From Pyronema omphalodes (Eukaryota > Ascomycota > Pezizomycetes > Pezizales > Pyronemataceae): a DNA stretch of 64,000 bases. The translations under genes and the position numbers were made by a program. Where the stretch lies: the NCBI GenBank assembly GCA_024516155.1, contig JAJJXM010000058.1, positions 62,001 to 126,000 on the forward strand. The letters are read 5' to 3'. This document shows, piece after piece, positions 1 through 13,388 of this stretch (within the stretch, counting starts at the first letter, position 1; each line of letters starts with the position of its first letter). The notes beneath the pieces are model-generated. The model ran no database searches, had not been told where the DNA came from, and was given only the letters and a program-made list of their open reading frames with translations.

Positions 1-631
1 TCATCGCGGTGCACATTTCGACCAGTCTCCATATATTAACAGCCCCACAGAAATACAATACGCATGTTGCTTTCCATTTTCGTTCCTGAATTCTAATGTG
101 CCCTTGCCCTGCTGCTCTTCGTCCCCTCGCTCGCTCCATGTACTAATCCCAGTTCTCTCTGACTCCATCGAACCCCTGACCCTCACCCGCCCCCACGTTA
201 ACCGCTGTGATCCACAACACCCCAAACATCCCAAACTAAACACCTTAAACATCATTGAGGTCTCCCCGCAATACACCACGAATCTAAACCCCGAGCCGGA
301 AGTATCGCGCCCCTTCCGTTCAAAACAAAGTATTCACAGCTCTTCCTTGGAGCTGCTTGCTATCCTTACAAGTTGGGGGCGTCGAGCCGCCACAGAGCCC
401 CTTCTTCCTACCACGTTAGCCGAGTCGTCACTGCAACAGCGTCCGAACTACATTACAATCCTGGGTCACTTTGGCTCCCCCGATTTCGTTAATTCTACTT
501 TGGTGTTGCCTTGGTACATAGCTTCTTGCCATAACGGAGACTGGGTCATAGGTTAGCACGCTCACGACGCATACGACGAACGGTCCTTACCCGTGCCAGA
601 ACACACTTGCTCGTGTTTGAAGGCATCGAGA
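1..631. other. upstream region of the GCK-type kinase gene
   Basis: No gene is supported here. A 152-codon frame (98-556, plus) and a 92-codon frame (1-279, minus) exist. Their composition (Pro/Ser/His-rich on one strand, Arg/Gly on the other) and lack of recognisable motifs suggest chance frames in the promoter and 5' leader of the kinase starting at 632. The plus frame could act as an upstream ORF if transcription starts far upstream. Confidence 0.5.
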
Positions 632-3236
632 ATGGCATCAGCTCGATACCCAAGCTACAACGACTCTCCCTCAGATATAGCTAGCTCCGGTGGTGCGATG
701 AATCAGCTTGTGGATCCAGAGACCTTGTATACCAAACAAGGCTGTATTGGTGGGTAACTTCCCCATGTCGCTGAGAGCCTTTGAGGTGTTACGCGAGTAT
801 CATGTTAGTTAATGCTAATGCTCTGTTCAGGCGGCGGTAGTTTCGGTAAAGTTTACAAGGGTGTCGACAAGCGAACTGGTCAATCCGTAGCTATCAAGGT
901 CATCGATGTCGAGAACGCCGAGGACGAGGTTGACGATATCATCCAAGAGATCAATATCCTTTCCGAGCTGCACTCGCCGTACGTCACTAAATACCATGGC
1001 TCATACCTCAAAGGTTCGGATCTTTGGATTATCATGGAATACTGTTCCGGTGGCAGCTGTGGCGACCTCATGAAGCCAGGATTAATTCCCGAAGAATATA
1101 TAACTATCATTATCAGAGAATTGCTGAATGGTTTGGAGTATCTACACAGCGACAATAAATTGCATCGCGATATCAAAGGTACTTCCGTCATTATGTATTA
1201 CATTGGGCAAGCTAACTCAAATAGCGGCGAATGTACTGTTGGCAGCCAATGGACAGGTTAAGCTTGCAGATTTCGGTGTTTCAGGTCAGCTAACAGCAAC
1301 CATGACGAAAAAAAATACGTTTGTTGGAACACCATTTTGGATGGCACCCGAGGTTATCAAACAGTCCGGTTACGACCAGAAAGCAGACATATGGTCACTT
1401 GGCATCACTGCTATAGAGCTTGCTATGGGCGAACCGCCTTACTCAGACATTCATCCTATGAAAGTTCTTTTCCTTATTCCGAAGAATCCACCGCCAGTAT
1501 TGGAGGGCAATTTCACAGACAAGTTCAAGGAGTTTGTAAGCCTTTGCTTACAGCGAGATCCAAGGGATCGCCCAACAGCTAAAGATCTACTTAAACATCC
1601 TTTTGTAAAACGCGCCAAGAGAACCAGTTACTTGACTGAACTAATTGAACGACACGAGCGATGGGTAACGGAGAACGGTAACAAGAAACCTGGAGATGAA
1701 GACTCTGATGAGGGTACTATGGATAGTAGAGACGGTAGATCCGCAGACGAGGAAGATGATAACGATTTATGGGATTTTGGAACAGTACGGCCCGTTGGAG
1801 GAAGGAGTAGTGCAACTGGCCTAAAGAGCTTGAGTGAAGCTCAGGCTAATATGAGATATATGGCACAAGCTGTCGACAGCAATGATTTTGTGGATCATAG
1901 CTCATCAAAACATGATCGACGAAACGAGGAAAGAATACAACCAGCCCACCCACAGCACAGAGCACAGGAGAATAGCAAACAGCAGCATGTACCCCCGGTG
2001 CCCCCGCATGGACATGGTCAATCAGGGTCATACGATTCGGGATATGGCACAGCTTCCCCGGAGACGGTGAGAGGTCTAAAACGGCACGAAGCAGCCTATC
2101 AGGCACTCCCACCGGCACCACAACCCTCACACCATATGGCACCCCCATATCGAGACGAAAGAATACCGCAACAAGCGATGCAACCTGTCCAGCCGATGCA
2201 GCCAATGCACCACCATAGCCGTGCGCCTAGCACTAGCTCCCAGTCTGATAGAATTTTACAAGCTGATTTGGCAAAAGACATCGGCTGGATGCGCTTAGGG
2301 CAAGGGCAACCAGTTGGCGAGCATGAGCGAACGCCTCCTGTATCTAGAGGAATGGCATCGAAATCTGATGTTCTCCCTGATCAAGGAGGGCTGACGGCAT
2401 TCCCGCAGCCTCAACTTGGGCGACAAACATCGCATGAGATTGCACAAGAACAGATGCGACGACAGATAGAACTCCAAAACAAACCTAGGCAAGACCAAGC
2501 ACAGGCCAGGAAGCTACAGCCACCTCCGGGCCTTGGTCATCAGCCTCATTTCACCCCCCCTCTACAACCTACATCTGTCCCCCAATCACACCCGTCACAC
2601 GCACAGCTCCGTTCTCCTCCTTCGACCCATTCTTTACCTCATAACCTGCCCCCTGCACCTATTGAGCACAGACAGTCGATGGGATCCATTCCGGATCACA
2701 AAAACCCTCAAATGCGCTCACAAGATCATCCTACAGATCCCACCGCCCTTGATGATGTCATCCTACCCGCTCTAGAGGCTGCACTTCAACGGCGTGCATG
2801 CAGTCTTCAACAGTCTATGAGAAAGAACAGCAGTGGCCAAGAGGGACGACAGCAGGCCCATGAAAGGCTGAAGAAGCTAGTTTATAAAGTTGCCCAGTTG
2901 TTCAAAGAGATTGAAACTTACGACAGGGCTGCTCCAGTTGGTATGGGTCGTGATGCTGCTGACTTTTTGGAGGGATTTTTGGAGGAGATAGTCATTAGGG
3001 TTGGGGAGGAAGAGGAGGAAGATAATCAGCAACACCAACCTCAGCACCAACCCCGGCACCAACCTCAACACCAACCTCAGCATCAGCCTCAACACCAGCC
3101 TCCGCACCAGTCTCACCAGCCTCCGCATCAGTCTCAGTACCAGCCTCAGCACTCTTCCCCACATCTGTCTCATCATCAGCAACAGCATCAAAATCCTATG
3201 CAGCCATCTTCCCAGCAACAACAGAGGAGATGGTAG
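632..3236 (+). CDS. GCK/STE20-family serine/threonine kinase (GCKIII, Sid1/Kin3/MST-like)
   Basis: Exons 632-749, 831-1178 and 1225-3236 give 825 aa. The first intron uses GTGGGT and restores the glycine loop across the junction ([11 protein letters not shown]); the second lies inside HRDIK-AANVLL. The kinase domain spans about residues 33-285, with glycine loop 40-46, lysine 62 (AIKVID), catalytic HRDIK 151-155, DFG 171-173, probable activation-loop Thr187 in [13 protein letters not shown], and the GCK hallmark [13 protein letters not shown] just after the domain. The long tail is rich in Pro, Gln and His. It ends with a helical segment ([13 protein letters not shown], about 685-700) and a QPQH repeat. 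Family knowledge: fungal GCKIII kinases act in septation, polarity and stress signalling. I cannot tell Sid1-like from Kin3/MST-1-like orthology by eye. The start is the first ATG in frame with DPETLYTKQ. Confidence 0.93.
3029..3170 (+). repeat. coding hexanucleotide-type repeat (Gln-Pro/Gln-His)
   Basis: A CAACCTCAGCAC-like repeat lies inside the kinase gene and encodes alternating QPQHQ units near the C terminus. Imperfect copies keep the frame. It is likely to vary in length between strains. Confidence 0.8.
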
Positions 3237-3991
3237 ATGGTAGATGGTTATCTACCCACTAATGAGTGCATATACTACATTTATCAGATTGTGGCTAGTC
3301 TTGGGGCATGGGTCTTTGGATTTCTGGAGGATGCCAGGGTGTTTATTTTTAGGGCAAGAGTCAAATGGGTACATAGGGGTTTGGTTTGAGTGAACTAGGG
3401 ATTAGGGGTTGGTTTGGCTGCTTACAACGATTACTGCCATTACTTATGTTGGGGGTGTTTGGCGAGCGATTCAAGATACCACCATGATTATGAAGTTATG
3501 CAACTGGTTTTGTGTATGATGATACCTATTCTCCTGTTTTGCTGTATGAACGGAGATTTCGATGTTAAGGCCGTATTTTTATGTTTTCTTGTTGATACCT
3601 ATGATGTGACGAGGATGATGATTATAACTAGAGGTCCCGTGTAAGGCGGATTTCTTTTTTTAAAAAAAGGATTAACCCATCTCTGCTGACGACACTTTTT
3701 TCTTGGGTTCCTTTAGGGGTTGTGTTTTTTTTCTTTGTGTCTTTTTAGATTAAGTACCAATAGTAACGTGGTATGTATATACTCACTACCGGTAACTCGG
3801 GAGACATGTGACAGAGCTCGTTCCGTCATTACAATCATCATCCTCATAATCATCATATCCTTTGACCCATGAAACCGAGTCCCGAGTTATCCCATTCGGC
3901 TTCGGTTCCACGGAGGAGTTCACGGCTTCTTCCATTTTATTATCCCCACTTGAAGTGAAATTGAGAACCGAGTGCCTTTTTTTTGGGAGGC

Positions 3992-4013
3992 GGGGGGGGG
4001 GGGGGGGGGGGGG
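3992..4013. repeat. poly-G homopolymer, 22 nt
   Basis: An uninterrupted run of 22 G on the plus strand, seen directly. It is one of at least six G or C runs of 18-25 nt in this window. Confidence 0.9.
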
Positions 4014-4491
4014 TGTAAACTAAATCTTTCACTCGTGCGCCCACCCACCCACTTGGTCTTTTTCTTTCTATCTGGCCCGCTATTTTTTCGGCTACAACGG
4101 ATGTCGCGGTAAACACTGAATACTGAACACTGAATACAGTAATAGCCATAGCCACTGCCATAGCTTTTGCCATAGTACATCCACCGAATCAAAACAGGCT
4201 TTTGCGCATATGGAACCGATTCACGACCGGCTCGGAGCTCGACGACGGTGTGACGGTCTCGGTTGTTGGTTGTCAACAAGCTACGGATCACCTGCGGATG
4301 AGCCGTGATTGAGCCATGGTTGATCACCATGTTGTGTGTGACGTTGATCATGTTAAATCTATACGTATGTATGTACTGATCTGTAGTTTCCGGTTCTCGT
4401 GTGCATATGGTGAGTACTGTGTGAGATAGATAGATACGGTTTTAGATAGATGGAATAGAACATGGAATAGAGAATGGAATAGTATAGATAA

Positions 4492-4521
4492 AGCATAGCA
4501 TAGCATAGCATAGCATAGCAC
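4492..4521. repeat. GCATA pentamer microsatellite
   Basis: About six head-to-tail copies of a pentamer read AGCAT/AGCATA in phase, followed by degenerate copies to about 4545. Confidence 0.8.
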
Positions 4522-4910
4522 AATATAGCATAATGTAGCATAATAATATAACATGGTATACTTTATCCATAATATTAATCAAAACAGAAACATGAGATCT
4601 GTAGATTTGTTTGGCACTATATGTAAATACAGAAAATATAGCACACAGTAAATACACTAACTGATTTGGTTTGCATATCATAGCCGCTCACTCTACCTAT
4701 TCCATGGAGTAGTAGGCCGGTGCCACTTTGTGCCACTAAGGAGAACGAGTGGCGTTAATGTTTGTTGATATGCCTTCCCCTGATAGTAACCAGATGGCAA
4801 CCCGGAGGAAACCTGAGGGCATCTGTTGGGATATATAGCAGTTGTTGGTTAAAGAAAATGTTGGTTTAGGTGAAAGTTAAGGTTAATATTAATAAAGAAG
4901 TTTGATGCCA

Positions 4911-4928
4911 CCCCCCCCCCCCCCCCCC
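4911..4928. repeat. poly-C homopolymer, 18 nt
   Basis: An uninterrupted run of C on the plus strand in intergenic DNA. Confidence 0.9.
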
Positions 4929-7024
4929 ACATACTCCTCATCCTTATCGCTATTATCAAAAATATTGAAAGAAGTGTGGAGGCGGGGAAGGATAGAAGCA
5001 TTGGAAATATTGAAAGAGGCGGGGAAAGAAGGGGATACGACGGACGGTGGAAGGTGGCAAAAAACTATCGGTCAGTGGCAAAAAAAAAAAAGAAAAATCC
5101 GAAACTTTATGTACATGAGAAGTGTTAAGACTGGTAGATAGTATAGCATAGCATAGTATAGCGAGGGATACATAATACGGAGAATGATGCTCCTACAGCT
5201 CCTATAGCTGGTATCTAGAATAGTAGATATCGATGCGATGTACATATGTACAGATGTACAGATGTCTCGGGATGGGGTTTTTTTTTCTTTTTCTTTTCTG
5301 TTTTTTTTTCTTTTGTGAATGGACCAGACCCTACTATCGAAAGCCGTGTATCGAGCCCTGACATATACATAGCAAACCATATTCATTAGGACTAGTTTCC
5401 TTTTTGCTGATTGATGAGGGCATCAATATCAGCTTTAAGTTTTAACTTCTTATGTTATGGATGTATGTTATGTATTAATATCTAGTGTTTTATCCTCAAA
5501 AAAAAAGAAGAAAAAAAAAAGAAGAAAAAAAAAAGAAAAAAAAAGAAAGAAAAAAACAGTCCAATTCTTAAACCCAGAAGAGAACTGGCAATAGAGAGTG
5601 ATACCCCATGTCCGTACTCTGTACTCTTGACTCTGCCCTACCTATACTTCACCCTTTAACCCAGGTCTCGAGCCGAGGACCGAAAGTTGAAAGTTGAAAG
5701 AATACCCGTTTTCGTCCAAAAAGCTTCGGCTTCACATCCTACAAGAAGTAATATGATCTATAGTATATAATATAGCATCATATCCCTTGGATTGGATTCC
5801 AGTGAAGTCTATGAAGTGATTCTCTGATTCGATACTTCAAGATTCCGATTCTCGAAGCTTCCGATTTCCGAGCAGCTACATAGATTCCAGACTCCATCTC
5901 AAAAGTCGGCATATCTATGCGAGGCTGTGCGAGGGACAGAAGAAAGACCGTCACTGCGCATGGAAAGCACACTAACGTAGGTTACTAAGTTATTAGATTC
6001 TTCTTCATCTGTTTTCCAACAAAATGGTTCGCTCGGTGATTTCGCGATATCTTCGCTGGGATATAGGAAAGATATCTTATTGATTCCAGGCTGCGGTTGG
6101 ATTGTCGGTGGTGGTAGGATTAGAATGACGGAAGAGGAGATGTATGTAAGTAGATACCTGAGGTCATCGACATGACATGACATGATAAGGCAGAGTAAAA
6201 TAGAGTTGTAAAATTTAATCTGTCAGCACGTATGTATGTATGTATGTGTATGTAGATAGTAGAATGTCGGTTGTAAAGCATGGTGTACCAGTACCAGTAC
6301 CACGACATCATCGTTGGTGTTCCACTTCACTGGTTCTCGCCCGGATGCCAATTTGTAGCTCTCCCGCAGCATGGGTTACGGCACCATATACCCTGGGTCG
6401 GGACACACATGTACAGGCATACATACTACATACATGCGCTCACCCACTGAATCTAGATACGTTCCAGCCTTCGATTGATGGCCTTCCTAGACAGACAGAC
6501 AGACCGTCAGCCATGCCAGCCATAATAAGTAGAAGCACTACTTTATTAAAGTCCTTACTCTACATACATACAGGCACATAGTCATACGTCTCTAGTAAGT
6601 ATGTAAACGCTTGTGTTGTACATACTACAGGTGATTCGAGGCCTTTTTTTGAAAGAAAAAAAATCCGGCTATCTGTTCCGAATGGCGTGGCACGGATAGA
6701 GTTTTGGGTGGCTTATAGTTACCGTGTTGATGGATACAGTCACATAGCAACGAAGGAATGGGATTGGAGAAAATCGGTAAGCTGAAACTGCTCCTAAAGA
6801 TCGTGACTTTTGGTTGCCGTCGGCGTCGTTTTCGTTTGATATTTAGCCTTTTTGGAAAGCAAAGCAAGTCTTGGATTCATCATTCGATGCCGATGGAGAT
6901 GGTCTTACCAATAACGTAGTTAGTAGTCGTGATCCAATCCCAATGCGTATTAAGAATTGGTTATGACATAGGACTAGTCTATTTTCTCCTTGGGTCTCTC
7001 TCTCTCTAAGGCTAGATATACATA

Positions 7025-7379
7025 CAGTCGACTCGGTTTATAAGGATACGCCGGGACCGAAGGGGTGTACCCTTATATGATGTATATTCTTACAGACCGA
7101 GAAGCTTGGCACGAGTGATTGGTCGAGATGCACAGAGCTGGGGCAGTGCTGAGGTAAGTGGAGTCCTAGCGCCACACGAATTGCAACAAATTGCACCATA
7201 GCCACATCACCAGCCGCCCCACTGTATAAGGGTACCATACAAATTTTCGGCATTTCTTAAGGATATTCTAATACACTGTGATACCCTTAATTCCCATACA
7301 AAAACCGTCGGGACCGCGGCTGGTATCCTTCTACAGTGGGTATTCTTATAGATAGTACCCTTATAAACCGAGTCGACTG
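7025..7379. mobile_element. 355 bp MITE, pogo/Tc1-mariner-like, with TA target duplication
   Basis: The ends form terminal inverted repeats. The left end reads CAGTCGACTCGGTTTATAAG followed by GATAC. The reverse complement of the right end matches 24 of 25 positions, differing only by G for A. TA dinucleotides flank both ends (7023-7024 and 7380-7381), as expected for Tc1/mariner/pogo target-site duplication. CAGT ends are typical of pogo/Tigger. There is no transposase frame, so it would be non-autonomous. A second inverted pair lies inside: CACTGTATAAGGGTAC near 7219 against its near-complement ending near 7336, suggesting nested or subterminal repeats. Confidence 0.82.
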
Positions 7380-7381
7380 TA

Positions 7382-10300
7382 CATACATATGTACTATGTA
7401 CATAACCTTCCATGGCTTGTGGCAAGTTTCACTTTCTTCTGTCTGTGTCTGTGTCTGTGTCTGTGGCTGTACATAGTACTATCAACGTGGCGGGAGAGAG
7501 GCTTGCTTCGTGCTTCCTTCTCGGGAGACCCACATGAGATCGGCGTTATGCGTTCAACTGCGATCGCAGCATTCCCGAGGAAACGGACCCCGTTTGCTTC
7601 AAACTTACAGCGGATGGGGATTGGTTGATGAAGGTTTTTTTGGCAGCGTTTGGCAAGCACATGTTGACATTAAGAAGATGACTAAACTGTTTAAAGTTAG
7701 ATAATAGTGGCACTGTTACTATAACCTTTAGGTGTCATTAGGCTTCTCTGCCGGCAGGAGATGCGCTACCAAGTTAGAGTGGACTCTAGCATGGTGCCTA
7801 CATAGACTTATGAATTTCTTCAGCTCCTGAGGGGTTTATCCTTCTCCTGCTTTGTCCGATGTTGATTGTGGTGATGATGGATTTTTTCTGGTTCGGAGGG
7901 GCAAAAGGAGGGGAGGTTATGAAGTTTTTTCCATCCAGTGAACTAGAATTCCAATTCCACTATTTTTAAAGCTGCCAAAAACACCACTGTCTTCGGCTGG
8001 CCTACGGCCGAAGCATTGCACAAAAGAAGCAGGGAAGTTGAGGACGGAACTCCAAGTGGAGTCGACGTCAATATGCATTACCAACCCCGACTAAGCTACC
8101 GATAAAGGTTAGTATGTATGGGCTTTAGTATTGGCGCTAAATATTCGTTGTCGGGAAGCGGTAAACAAAATCTACACGATAGAAGGAGATGGTTCCAAAA
8201 AATGAAAGATATCTATGGTGAAGAGACGTGCGGAAGAAAAATCCGTACAGATTTGTGTGATGCATGGTGGGATTTAATTTACGATCTGCGGATCCCTTCG
8301 CGGCTTCGCTTCGCTAAGAATACGTCGGTTATCTAGACGATCGTGATACTGTGTGAATTTGCTGAGGGAGATTAGGTGGCTTTCAAATTGAAGCGTCCTC
8401 TCACCCGCACACGCCTAAAGATAATACAGTAAAGTAACTTCAACCGGTTCCCGTTGGTGTCACGGCTTCGTTTAGTGAGAGTCAATATTGCCCACATGGC
8501 TTCCCGAGACTATCCAGATTACGAATAACTCCTAAAACATATTGTGAAGTTGGTAAGCAGAATGTTTATCAAATCCGACATCTAGGTTCGAGATTCTTTG
8601 GGTGTTTCCGATGAATCGGTAACCCATACACAGAATGTGCACATCTATTAATGTTCGACATCTTCTTGGTTCCAAACTCATCAACAATCCTAGATGATCG
8701 AATTTGAGTCGTGGTATCGTGGGTATATGGTGATAGACAGATTGATGATTTTCGAAACAATAACAAACATTTACAAATACAGATATCACAGGAAATAAAA
8801 TGGCTTTCTACACTTGTTGAATCTTGAACTATTTTTAAAACACCTGCCGAAGCTACCGTTGTTTGCTTATGAAGATCAGACTCGTTTGAAATCCATAGCG
8901 AGATGCCTCGAACAGAACATCTCTACAGACTCACGCTTGTTTGTCCATTACAAAAACTTACGGCAGGTGCCGTAGGAACGTTTCACCCTACATCTTTGGC
9001 TCATATGAGAAGCCAACTAACCGTAATCCCAAGCCAGAATTATATATGTACTGTATAAACTTTACATACGTTGGAGTCGAGGCTTTCCAAAGACACTGTA
9101 TCCCATATATAAGCGATTAATAATGGGTTAAAAGAGATGTGGAGAACTCAACAAGACGGCCAGGCTGGCTTCAAAAGCCCAGAGTCCACAGACAAAGCTG
9201 AAAATTGCACACTGGAACAATTAATTGAAACGTCTGTTTGGGAATATTTTGCGTCATATGACAGGATCCAATATAAGTGCACGGCCGCGGCTGTAAACGC
9301 CAAATGAAATGGCCGTGCAGCCAATTCCGCATTGTCCAACCAGGCGGCGATTTGATTATGGTTAAGAGACGCTTCGGCCATGCTAACCATGCTGCTTTAG
9401 TAGAATTTTGATATACTCTAGCCTCCAAAGTTCTTCCGCATGGCATGGAAATTCTGCGACGACACGGGTTCTGCCGGACATGTGTACCATACATGTGCAT
9501 ACAGATACATTGATACCTACAGAGGTGCTGACTGCAGAAAGAAAAACGACGGCGATTTGCCACTTGCTTGATGACCGGATGGCTGGCTGGTTTATGGACC
9601 ATGATGGATGCGTGAACGGTTGGTCATGGACCGCTGGGAGGGATGGATCATAGTGCTGAGAGAGTCAGAGACGGAAAGCCTGGATTGGCGGTTGCTCAGT
9701 CATGTCTACTGCGGTGGATGGTTCAGGCGCTGATGAAACCGCAGAGAATGACGGCACCAGAGTAGCCAGGAGCCCATGCCTTACTCTGCTTTGATTTTCC
9801 TGTCTGTACAATTGATGGCTGAATGATGGAGCAGAATACGGGGGGGGGGGGCAGCTTAGAGTTTGCTATTATCCCTACTGTTTCTGTTTCAAGTGTTGTT
9901 GCGTATCACGGATCTGCTTTCCGCCTCATTTCGCATCGCTGTGTGAGCGTTTATTGTCGGGTGTATGTATTCTTGATTCTGTATCAGATGGTTGTTTTAA
10001 TGGAATTGGTTTGTTTTGTTTGTCTGGCGGTATTCTGTATTTGGTGGTATTTTGTATCCAGATGATATTGACTATTTTGTTGAATATCCGGTGGACAAAA
10101 CAGCAGAGCACCGGTGCTTATTCCCACATCCCCACATGATACTTGTCATTATCTCCCTATATCCGTCCCCACAATACTTGTCGTCTCTGCATATCGCCAT
10201 CCATATCCTCCAGAATAATACCTTTTCGTCTCTCAATATTATCACTTTCGAAACCATCCCCACTTTTATCGTCTCTTCATTCAGTCATATCTCCCCAATA

Positions 10301-11307
10301 CCATTTCCCAAATATGCACTCATAAATCCTCCATCCTCCTTGACAGTACATCTCTTACCACTAACCGTAAATTATCGTTATTGTCTGTTATTATCATTAT
10401 CATTATTATTACTGTATTATTGCCGCCGTCGTCGTCGTAGTCGTAGTCGTAGTCGTCGTCGTCCCATCCCCCACGCCCACTACTCCCCCTCCCCCCCCTC
10501 CCCCTCCCCTCCGCACGGTCGGCACCCATCCATCATCAGCAGCCATCTCTTCGCACCATTCCACAAACTACAAGACTGACAGGGATCACCGGCTGCTGTC
10601 CAGGAATTACCCACATTCGAAAAAAACCCATCGTCATACCTTTGACACGACTGCACACCACTGAGAGAGCTATCGTCATCAGTGCCTCTCGCTCTTTTCT
10701 ATCATCTGTCTCCCCACCACCACCACCACCACCGCCATCACAACCATCACAACCACCACAACCACCGAGAAAGTCAACTCTCCCGCACCATTGACATCGG
10801 ACTCAAGCCTGCCAAAAACACCCAAAGAACAACGACCTCTGCGGTTGCCGACTACTGCCCGACAGACACGCCCAAGAACGAGGATAGCGCGACCAGCCCT
10901 CGATCCGCGAGCAATTCTGTATTAGTGCACATCGGCCCCCACCCCAGCCGCAGTGTCTGAACGAAGCAAAAGTAGGGACGGCAGCACAGCAACAACCCAA
11001 ACAACATCGCCACAATCGCTACCAGAGCTGCAAAAGACAGAGATACTCAATAACCAATTCAAATTCCTCAAATATCGTCAGAATCTGCAAGTGCAGAGAT
11101 ACCCGATAGCCGATTTCAATTCCTTAAAGACCGACAATTGCTACTGCACATCCCCATCGTCTTTAATCAGAAAGTGGCTGCCCAGATCTTCGATAACTAT
11201 CCCCCGCCAGTTCCTAACCCCCTCATTGCCGACAGCAATCGATAGCTGGTCGACACCCGCGGTAAACACCCGATCTTGCGTGAGCTGCTATATCGACACA
11301 AGCAGTA
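7382..11307. other. gene-poor intergenic DNA and long upstream region of pbs2
   Basis: No gene recognised. The stretch 7991-8013 is a GC-rich imperfect hairpin around GGCCTACGGCC. A G11 run lies near 9840. From about 10140 the plus strand turns pyrimidine-rich, with a GTC/GTA trinucleotide stretch (about 10417-10463) and CCACCACCA repeats (about 10718-10770). This is typical of the promoter and leader of a fungal signalling gene, here pbs2 starting at 11308. Several short frames in the last 700 bp could be upstream ORFs. Confidence 0.5.
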
Positions 11308-13388
11308 ATGCTTCCGGATTTGAATTCCCCGGTGACACCTGGTGAGAGCTCCAACGATGAGTCTCCGATTCCATCACCGTCCCCACCAGCATCGTCGTCG
11401 TCGATTCCCCCAAGAGTTCACTCTGTACGATCAATATCCGACCCCCCGATCGCTCCCCACCCGTCCTCAACACCCCTCGCCCTCTCACAGGGTCGGAGAG
11501 GAGCGCCGACATCTGGAGGCGTTGGAGGTGTTCCCCTCAACGCCGGTATGCGTCCTGATTTACAAGCAAAACTACAGGCATTTCAGGCATCAAGAATGCA
11601 GCAAGGAGCCGCTGCCGGTGCAGGTGGTATGTCCTCTCCAATTGCCGGAAAGCAGTTTATCGGAGGTCGCCCCGTAGGCCCCAATTGGAGCTCCGCACCT
11701 GCTATCGCCGGTCGTCCAAGGCCAGGTGTCCCGGTTGTTCCGGGTATGTCAGGCGCCCCCCCAATTCCAAAACCTTCGCTAGCCCAAAGACGGATGAACT
11801 TTCCTGGTGGTCTTCCTGGAGCTGGTGCGCCCCCTCCTACTCCTGCTGGTGGTGTTGGTGCGCCGGTTCTTGGCGAAAGCCCAGCAACTCCTGCAAACGG
11901 AATGCGAAGGCGCCCACACCCCGGAAAGCTGAACTCGACCGGCGATGCTGGCCCCAGCGACGGTGCCTCGGGATCTCTGTTCGACAAATATTCTCGGTTC
12001 GTTGATGCAAAGTCCGGAAGTTTAACGTTCAACGGAAAGGCGGTATTACACGGAAACGGAGTCGACTTTTCGTCGGGAAGCAGTATCCAGATGTCATTAG
12101 ATGAAATCCAAACGTTGGAAGAATTAGGAAAGGGAAACTATGGAACGGTCTACAAAGTGATTCACAGAAAGAAGGGTCATCAACCCCCAAGACGGGGTAG
12201 TTTCAACGTGGGGCGATGCATTGCCGGCTCTCCCGAGACTCCAAGCTCAGGGAACCCTTCACCAGATGAGATGGATAGATCACCGCTTTCGCGATGCAAC
12301 ACTTCCGGTGCTTCTGATGGACAAGTTATGGCTATGAAAGAGATCCGATTGGAGTTGGACGAGAATAAATTTGCGCAGATTATCATGGAACTCGATGTCC
12401 TTCACCGGTGCAGGTCACCTTACATCATCGATTTCTATGGCGCGTTCTTCCAGGAGGGTGCAGTCTACATCTGTATGGAGCATATGGACGGTGGTTCCAT
12501 TGACAAGTTGTACCGTGGAGGTGTTCCGGAGGGTGTTTTGAGAAAGATTGCATATGCGACGATAGTGGGTTTGAAGACATTAAAGGAGGATCACAATATC
12601 ATACACAGAGACGTCAAGCCCACCAACATCTTGGTCAACACTCGAGGCGACGTTAAACTCTGTGACTTTGGTGTATCAGGTAATCTGGTTGCATCTATTG
12701 CTAAAACCAACATCGGATGTCAAAGTTACATGGCGCCAGAAAGAATTGCCAGTGGTGGTACTCAGGCATCGGTAGGTGCCAACAGTGGTCCCGCGGGTAC
12801 ATATGGTGTACAGAGTGATATTTGGAGTTTGGGTCTCAGTATCTTGGAATGTGCGATGGGATGCTACCCTTACCCGCCAGAGACCTACAACAACATTTTC
12901 TCTCAATTGAGTGTAGGTGTTCTCTCTCTTTGTCTTTGACGGAAAGCTAATCTGATGAATAGGCAATTGTTGACGGTCAACCGCCGGATCTTCCCGAAGA
13001 CGGCTTCACCCCTCAGGCGCGAGATTTCGTTAGAGGGTGTTTACACAAGATCCCCAAGCTACGACCTACATATGCTATGCTTCTCCAACACCCCTGGGTT
13101 ATTGACCTTGCAAAACCAGAAACTATTTCCGAGGAAGCTGAAGAGGCAGAGGTCGCTGCTGAGAATGGAGCAGACTTTGAATTACCACGAACAGTTACTC
13201 GGGGAGATTCCGAGGTTAAGGAATGGGTTGTTGCAGCTATGGACAGACGGAAAGCTCATATTGAGCAAGGTCTTAAGGGTCCTGAGAAGCCTGCTTTGCA
13301 CGCAGCACCATTGGATGCGGTTCCTGGGAAGGATACTCCTACTATTGATGAAGTTAACGAGACTCTTGGAGAGTTGAAGGCGGTATGA
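11308..13388 (+). CDS. pbs2: MAP kinase kinase of the osmotic-stress (HOG) pathway, Pbs2/OS-5
   Basis: Exons 11308-12912 and 12963-13388 give 676 aa; the intron (GTAGGT...AATAG) falls after FSQLS and joins to AIVDGQPPDLP. The Pro/Gly/Ser-rich N-terminal half carries the Pbs2 element MRPDLQAKLQAFQ (81-93) and the strongly conserved block SLTFNGKAVLHGNGVDFSSG (238-257). The kinase domain starts near 269: glycine loop GKGNYGTV 274-281, lysine 344, HRDVKPTN 433-440, DFG 453-455. The Ser463/Thr467 dual phosphorylation pair lies in VASIAKTNIG. An insert of about 50 residues separates the glycine loop from lysine 344, as in filamentous-fungal Pbs2. Known role: phosphorylates the Hog1/Sak1 MAPK downstream of the Ssk2-type MAPKKK. 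It ends in an acidic, helical tail. Confidence 0.95.

Larger units (their letters stand above)
3237..7024. other. gene-poor intergenic DNA with simple repeats
   Basis: No coding gene recognised. It holds a G22 run (3992-4013), a GCATA pentamer array (about 4492-4521), a C18 run (4911-4928), A/G-rich runs near 5500-5560 and GTAT-type runs near 6230. The short frames here follow these repeats and show no family motif. Confidence 0.6.

Noticed and set aside
98..556. 152-codon plus frame before the kinase gene
   Set aside because: Pro/Ser/His-rich, no motif, and positioned as leader or promoter of the kinase. At most an upstream ORF.
10016..10579. 187-codon plus frame before pbs2
   Set aside because: Its Ser/Pro/Arg-rich content comes from the TC-rich promoter and GTC/GTA repeat; no domain is seen.
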